Shown in pieces: positions 60,292-64,000 of a stretch of 64,000 nt of DNA (positions within the stretch are counted from its first letter, which is position 1; every line of letters starts with the position of its first letter). The translations under genes were made by a program, and so were the position numbers. The notes below the pieces were generated by a model. It was not told the DNA's origin. It did no database searches and saw nothing but the letters and a program-made list of their open reading frames with translations. Origin of the DNA: an uncultured Flavobacteriaceae bacterium. Lineage in GTDB: Bacteria > Bacteroidota > Bacteroidia > Flavobacteriales > Flavobacteriaceae. The DNA is taken from positions 1 to 64,000 of the forward strand of contig CAKUPQ010000005.1 in the NCBI GenBank assembly GCA_934675205.1, read 5' to 3'.

Positions 60292-60875
60292 CGCAGTTTT
60301 GTTTCAGTGAATAATTTCTTTCTAAATTCATATAATCCTTTTGAATTTGCGAATATATATTGCTCGTAGTGAGCATTTTCAGACCAGTTACCCGACCCTT
60401 CAATTATATAGTGAGCATCTTCGGTTTGAAGTAAACACACTTTAGCGTGTACCCAGGCATAATTGACCGTAAAGTTTGCTCTTTCTTTAGCCATAGCCAT
60501 AAGGTTGTCAATAGTTATGGGGTTTCGCTTTATCATCGAATCGGAAATCATAAGCGTAACCTGTTCGATAATTCCTGAATCGTGAAGCTCAATCAGGGCT
60601 TCGATTACTTTTCGGCTGATGCTATACGTACAAGCGTATAATTCCTTGACTGAACGAGCTTTGCAAATCATAGGAATAAAGGTGAAAGCGTTAAAGGAAT
60701 TATCCGTCTGAAGGAAAAAAAATTCTTCTTCAGACGGCAATCTCAATAAATCCTCTTCGAGCTTTGCAACCTTTTCGTAATGGGAAAGCAGATAACGGCT
60801 TTCCCATTTTTCGCTTTTTGGTTTGGCAGGTCCGGGACTTGAATAATTTTTTAAATCAAAAAATTTGTTATGCAA
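60288..60875 (-). CDS. Single-motif PLD-superfamily phage protein
   Basis: 195 residues. The C-terminal half holds AWVHAKVCLLQTEDAHYIIE followed by GSGNWSEN: HxKx(4)...and GSxN, the PLD/HKD nuclease motif, present once. It may work as a dimer like single-motif nucleases. The N-terminal half has no known features. Confidence 0.6.
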   Translation of the reverse strand: MHNKFFDLKNYSSPGPAKPKSEKWESRYLLSHYEKVAKLEEDLLRLPSEEEFFFLQTDNSFNAFTFIPMICKARSVKELYACTYSISRKVIEALIELHDSGIIEQVTLMISDSMIKRNPITIDNLMAMAKERANFTVNYAWVHAKVCLLQTEDAHYIIEGSGNWSENAHYEQYIFANSKGLYEFRKKLFTETKLR

Positions 60876-61707
60876 GTCCGAGTTTTTTGTTTACCAATTT
60901 AACCAACAGCTCCCTGTCTTTGATTCGCTCCAAAATCTTCTCACGCTTTTCCTCGTTTTCCTCTTTTTCGAGAGCTTTTTTATTTTTGGAAATATAAGGA
61001 GGGGCAGATTTTAATATTTGGTGCAACTCCTTTGTGGTTTTTTCTTTCAAATCACGCTCGATTGTCAACTCTTTGAATTTGATGTGCTTTCCGAGAATTT
61101 CTTTTTGCTCTTTGTAGTGAACCAACTCATCGTTAATTGCCTGTTCTGCCTCGAACAGATCTACAGCCAAAAGCGAAAGTTCCTGTTCTTTGGCTTCTTC
61201 CAAAGGAACAGTTCCGTCCTGGTGTGCTTCGAGTGAAGCTCTGACAATCTGAAGATTGTGCCAAAGTCTGATTTTGTCAGTAACCAAAATTTTGAACACA
61301 TCAGGACAATCTTCCTCTAACAAGAAAGGAAAAACTTCGTTTAACCTTTGAGTTTCAGCCTGTTTTTTGACATCTTCCTCTTTGAGCTTTGCAACGTTTT
61401 CCTGTTCTTTTAGCTCTGCCTGTTTAGCGAATTCATCTAATTCTTCCTCTGTCAGTATTGGCTGTTGTGCAACCGGTTCTGCTTCTGACGGAACAAAAGT
61501 GCTTACCTCTAAATCGGTAATCTTCAGGACTTTTTTTAAGTCGTAAATCAAATTTTTCAAGGCTTGAGGGGAGTAGCCTCTGTTGTATTGAAACAGCAAA
61601 ACCGACCTTCCGTCAATAGCTGCTCTGAACAGCTTATAAGCCTTATTATACTTTTCCTGTGGGGAAAGTTTGTCGTTTACGATTAGTTCTAAAACTTCAT
61701 TTTTCAT
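60868..61707 (-). CDS. Coiled-coil phage protein, unknown
   Basis: 279 residues, highly charged, with long Glu/Lys heptad-like stretches (LTEEELDEFAKQAELKEQEN, KKALEKEENEEKREKILERI). Overlaps the PLD-like gene by 8 bases. A scaffold or packaging helper is possible, but this is not supported beyond composition. Confidence 0.5.
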   Translation of the reverse strand: MKNEVLELIVNDKLSPQEKYNKAYKLFRAAIDGRSVLLFQYNRGYSPQALKNLIYDLKKVLKITDLEVSTFVPSEAEPVAQQPILTEEELDEFAKQAELKEQENVAKLKEEDVKKQAETQRLNEVFPFLLEEDCPDVFKILVTDKIRLWHNLQIVRASLEAHQDGTVPLEEAKEQELSLLAVDLFEAEQAINDELVHYKEQKEILGKHIKFKELTIERDLKEKTTKELHQILKSAPPYISKNKKALEKEENEEKREKILERIKDRELLVKLVNKKLGLA

Positions 61708-61760
61708 AGTTAGATAAGTTTAAAATCAAAAATTAAAGTAGCAATATGGCAATTGCCGTA

Positions 61761-61782
61761 AAAAGAAAGTGTTACATAAAAA
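61761..61782 (-). repeat. Second copy of the 22-bp phage repeat
   Basis: Identical over 22 bases to 57368-57389. It overlaps the stop of the 183-residue gene and lies 54 bases upstream of the coiled-coil gene. Confidence 0.5.
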
Positions 61783-62323
61783 TTTTACCACATTTATTTG
61801 AGGGTCTGTATTGTATTCTTGTCAATTTTTGCTTTTTATTTTTCTCCCGATAATACAGTACCCGAAACGATTGGGAAGTAAAGCCAAAATCATACAAATC
61901 GTATATATTCATAAATTCCTCAATGGCAGGACGAATTTTTCCTTTTGGATTGGCATGTAAGTACCCCTCCATATAATAGATAAAACCGATTCGGAAATAT
62001 TCCTCCAGTAAGTCGTTGATGATTTCGTTTACTTCTTCAGGAACTTTTAGAAAAGAGTTATTTCCGGAAGCAGTTTTGAATATCGTGCCTTTGTACTCTT
62101 TTTTTACCGATTCCTGTATCTGTAAAAAAATACTGATTTTCTCGAAGCGGGAAGGTAAATCCGATTTAGCTAAAAGCGTCCGGATTATATTACCAAGAGC
62201 TGAAGCTCGAATTATTTTTACGGCTTTTACTCTTTTGTTCAGGTAACGAGCTTCTGTTCCTTCCATTTCTTTGAAAAAGAAAGGGACGAGATACGGTTTT
62301 ATGTGAACAGGTACCAGCATCAA
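61772..62323 (-). CDS. Phage protein, unknown, positively charged
   Basis: 183 residues from the first of two ATGs (62323), overlapping the preceding stop in ATGA. Basic central part (YLNKRVKAVKIIRASALG), aromatic end (RVLYYREKNKKQKLTRIQY). No known domain. Confidence 0.55.
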   Translation of the reverse strand: MMLVPVHIKPYLVPFFFKEMEGTEARYLNKRVKAVKIIRASALGNIIRTLLAKSDLPSRFEKISIFLQIQESVKKEYKGTIFKTASGNNSFLKVPEEVNEIINDLLEEYFRIGFIYYMEGYLHANPKGKIRPAIEEFMNIYDLYDFGFTSQSFRVLYYREKNKKQKLTRIQYRPSNKCGKIFM

Positions 62324-62814
62324 AAAAAACTTACCGGGAAAAAAGTAGGCAAACCAAACGCATCAACAGTCGGAATATATCCTGTCGGGAATATGCTCTG
62401 AAATTCAACCGATAATTGAGTGATTTTGTTGTTTGATTGTACTTCGATTTTTGGTTTGGTATTCTGATTAAAATCATTTCTCCCGAGGACCAACGATTTT
62501 CCGTTTGACATATTTAAAGTTATAAACTTGATTTTGTCTAATTGTGCAATTCGGTCTGCCCGTAAGCCGTCAAACTTTTCGGGAAAAGAAAGTGTAAGTT
62601 TTTGCGTGTAAAAAGTTCCGGAAGAGCTGCGGTTGGAATTTTCGGAAAAAGAAACTGAGGCTTTCCTGAAGTAAGTTTTGAAAAAATCAATATCAACTCC
62701 GATAGAGTTGTAAAACCTTTGCCACCCCTCTATACCGGAAGGAGTAAGTTCTCCCGTAAAGGAAATTAAAATATCGCAGATATTAGACTGAAAACCACTT
62801 TGTTTGTTAAGCAT
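62320..62814 (-). CDS. Phage structural-type protein, unknown
   Basis: 164 residues, beta-rich (FTGELTPSGIEGWQRFY, SGTFYTQKLTLSFPEKFDG, VQSNNKITQLSVEFQSIFPTG). Could be a tail tube or head-tail joining protein. First gene of the late-type run behind a promoter with an inverted repeat. Confidence 0.5.
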   Translation of the reverse strand: MLNKQSGFQSNICDILISFTGELTPSGIEGWQRFYNSIGVDIDFFKTYFRKASVSFSENSNRSSSGTFYTQKLTLSFPEKFDGLRADRIAQLDKIKFITLNMSNGKSLVLGRNDFNQNTKPKIEVQSNNKITQLSVEFQSIFPTGYIPTVDAFGLPTFFPVSFF

Positions 62815-62830
62815 CCGAAATAATTTTAAA

Positions 62831-62881
62831 CAAAGATATAAAAAATTTACTTATAGGTAAATAAATTTAGCTATAAGTAAA
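62831..62881 (-). promoter_or_regulatory. Phage promoter with an 11-bp inverted repeat
   Basis: Minus strand TATCTTTG (62831-62838) lies 17 bases before the ATG at 62814. TTTACTTATAG (62846-62856) and CTATAAGTAAA (62871-62881) form a perfect inverted repeat where the -33 region would be, a likely repressor or activator operator. Confidence 0.5.
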
Positions 62882-62910
62882 CAAAAAAAGCAATTGCCTA
62901 TCCTTTTTAT

Positions 62911-63330
62911 TTAGAATCTGAAAATAGTATAGCTTAATCCAACTCCTGCAAAAGTGCCTTGCTTGAACTCGTGGCTTAATCCATACCCGGAAACAAGCCC
63001 AACTCCGAAGCGTTTGTTTTTAAGTTGTTTTTTTTCGAGTTCGAATTTTTGCTCCTGAAACTCGATATAATTTTGATTGTTGCGTTTGATAATTTCAAGG
63101 TTTGCAATAATCTGTTGTAATTGAGCAATCGTTCGGGAGTCGTCAATTATTTGATTTTCGAGTTCTGTAATTAGGTTATCTTTTTCGTGGAGTATTTCTT
63201 TCAAGAACTTACCTTGCTCAAGCCCTTTGTATATTTCAATTCCCTGAACTTCTGGTAGATGAATATCGGTAGTTTGACAGGTACCACTGTAAGCTGTCAT
63301 AAGAAGAAAGATTGTCAAGATGTTTTTCAT
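62911..63330 (-). CDS. Exported coiled-coil phage protein, candidate outer-membrane spanin partner
   Basis: 139 residues from the ATG at 63330. Signal peptide-like start (MKNILTIFLLMTAYSGTCQ), a long coiled coil (LITELENQIIDDSRTIAQLQ, then IANLEIIKRNNQNYIEFQEQ), and a small barrel-like end (VGLVSGYGLSHEFKQGTF, then VGLSYTIFRF). Its start lies 95 bases inside the next upstream gene in another frame, the Rz/Rz1 layout. Confidence 0.5.
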   Translation of the reverse strand: MKNILTIFLLMTAYSGTCQTTDIHLPEVQGIEIYKGLEQGKFLKEILHEKDNLITELENQIIDDSRTIAQLQQIIANLEIIKRNNQNYIEFQEQKFELEKKQLKNKRFGVGLVSGYGLSHEFKQGTFAGVGLSYTIFRF

Positions 63331-63622
63331 AATCTGATAATTTATTATTGATGATTTCTTTTGTATGGTAGTGTCTTTCAATGACTTTTTCCCGTTCTAA
63401 AAGAGCTTTGTCTATATGAAAGGTTAATATTTGGTTTTGCTTTTGAAGAATTTCGTTTTCTCTAACTATTTCCCTTTCTCTTTCGGTTATGATTCCGATT
63501 TCAGCGGAATAATCTTTTTTAAGAGAAATTAAAAGCAAAATCAATATCGCAATAACTATATACGGTATTGCCTTAAAAAAGAGGTTAAATAAATTGTCCG
63601 GGTTTGGCTTTGGTAATTTCAT
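63236..63622 (-). CDS. Phage membrane-anchored coiled-coil protein, candidate inner-membrane spanin
   Basis: 128 residues from the ATG at 63622. One N-terminal membrane anchor (IPYIVIAILILLLISL) followed by a coiled coil (ITEREREIVRENEILQKQNQ). This is the topology of Rz-type spanins. Lies immediately after the DUF5675 gene. Confidence 0.5.
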   Translation of the reverse strand: MKLPKPNPDNLFNLFFKAIPYIVIAILILLLISLKKDYSAEIGIITEREREIVRENEILQKQNQILTFHIDKALLEREKVIERHYHTKEIINNKLSDYEKHLDNLSSYDSLQWYLSNYRYSSTRSSGN

Positions 63623-63641
63623 AATGTTTGTGTAATTGATT

Positions 63642-64000
63642 TTACAATATTTCAAGCTCAAATTTATCAGGTAAAAGCCTGTTCAAAGATTGTAATGTAT
63701 TCGCAGAATTAGTCACGTCTTGAAGTCCGTCTTTATTTATGTCTGAAAGCTCTTTGCCTACCAAAACACACCCTTCTGTTTGGGTAAAATAGTTCCCGGA
63801 GTGGATTAAGATAAAGCTTCTGTTCGGAACGTCTAAAATATGAAAGTGATTACCATATTTTACAGAAGTTCTTTTAACAACTTTATATGTCCCCACAGGA
63901 ATATTACTGACATTGTTCTTGTTTCCAAAATCAGGTAATTCTAATGCGAAGCAGTTGTAAATGCCTCTGTTTAGTTCGTCCACGACAAACAAAATACCCA
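63642..64000 (-). CDS. DUF5675 family phage protein (partial, runs off the window)
   Basis: At least 119 residues; no start is seen before the window edge, and the frame is open to 64000. Core VSNIPVGTYKVVKRTSVKYG, FHILDVPNRSFILIHSGNYF, QTEGCVLVGKEL: DUF5675 signature. Members occur near phage lysis genes and are predicted peptidoglycan-associated. The visible order DUF5675, Rz-like, Rz1-like forms a lysis module. Confidence 0.75.
   Translation of the reverse strand, partial: GILFVVDELNRGIYNCFALELPDFGNKNNVSNIPVGTYKVVKRTSVKYGNHFHILDVPNRSFILIHSGNYFTQTEGCVLVGKELSDINKDGLQDVTNSANTLQSLNRLLPDKFELEIL

Noticed and set aside
1..64000. CRISPR array, rRNA operon, other tRNAs
   Set aside because: No spaced direct-repeat array and no rRNA were seen; only one tRNA folds convincingly.

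Overview
The window reads as a chromosome segment of a gliding member of the Flavobacteriia (Bacteroidota). It is AT-rich. Its promoters follow the Bacteroidota pattern (TTG/TTTG, about 19-20 bases, TAnnTTTG). It carries the gliding genes gldB and gldC, a protein with a type IX secretion (T9SS) sorting tail, a FadL-type porin paired with an SGNH lipoprotein, and many lipoproteins with Bacteroidota-style signal peptides. I cannot name the genus.

Layout. 1-12.4 kb is housekeeping: S41 peptidase, pirin, release factor 3, a DECR-type reductase, a beta carbonic anhydrase next to a SulP anion transporter, a small homoserine-dehydrogenase-like protein behind a probable leader-peptide attenuator, ndk, queG and hemA. 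12.6-21.8 kb holds an AraC regulator, hemF and hemB, with an accessory block inserted between them (YhcG-type nuclease, AAA ATPase, two pairs of lipoprotein/secreted proteins). The block begins at a 162-bp MITE-like element, and a short relative of that element lies after hemB. 21.8-45.1 kb is mostly core: rbfA, FadL, pdxJ, rlpA, lptB, pruA, nadK, comEC, a LamG/PNGase-F-like T9SS protein, gldBC, nadE, msrA, pheT.

45.25-47.0 kb is the most unusual part. It holds two complete integron-like gene cassettes and one truncated one, all in the same orientation and downstream of a promoter. Each complete cassette ends in an imperfect hairpin whose outer 9 bases are the exact reverse complement of the first 9 bases of the same cassette. 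This is the geometry of integron attC sites. No integron integrase is present in the window.

47.2-64.0 kb is a prophage, cut by the window end. It begins at a tRNA-Val with a complete tyrosine integrase on the + strand. All other phage genes are on the - strand: part of a lysis cassette (DUF5675 protein plus an overlapping pair that looks like spanins), tail or structural proteins, a PLD-like protein, terminase subunits, tape measure and distal tail proteins. I see no portal, protease or major capsid gene in the captured part. Two small phage genes of 59 and 33 codons are placed by reading frame and gene overlaps.

Several families of intergenic inverted repeats are scattered through the core (GCCACGGATTAAA-type, AGAGCCTGTTTAAA-type, ACCTGACAGGT-type, GTCATTGCGAAC-type). 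All functional calls come from reading motifs and from memory of families; no database search was run.
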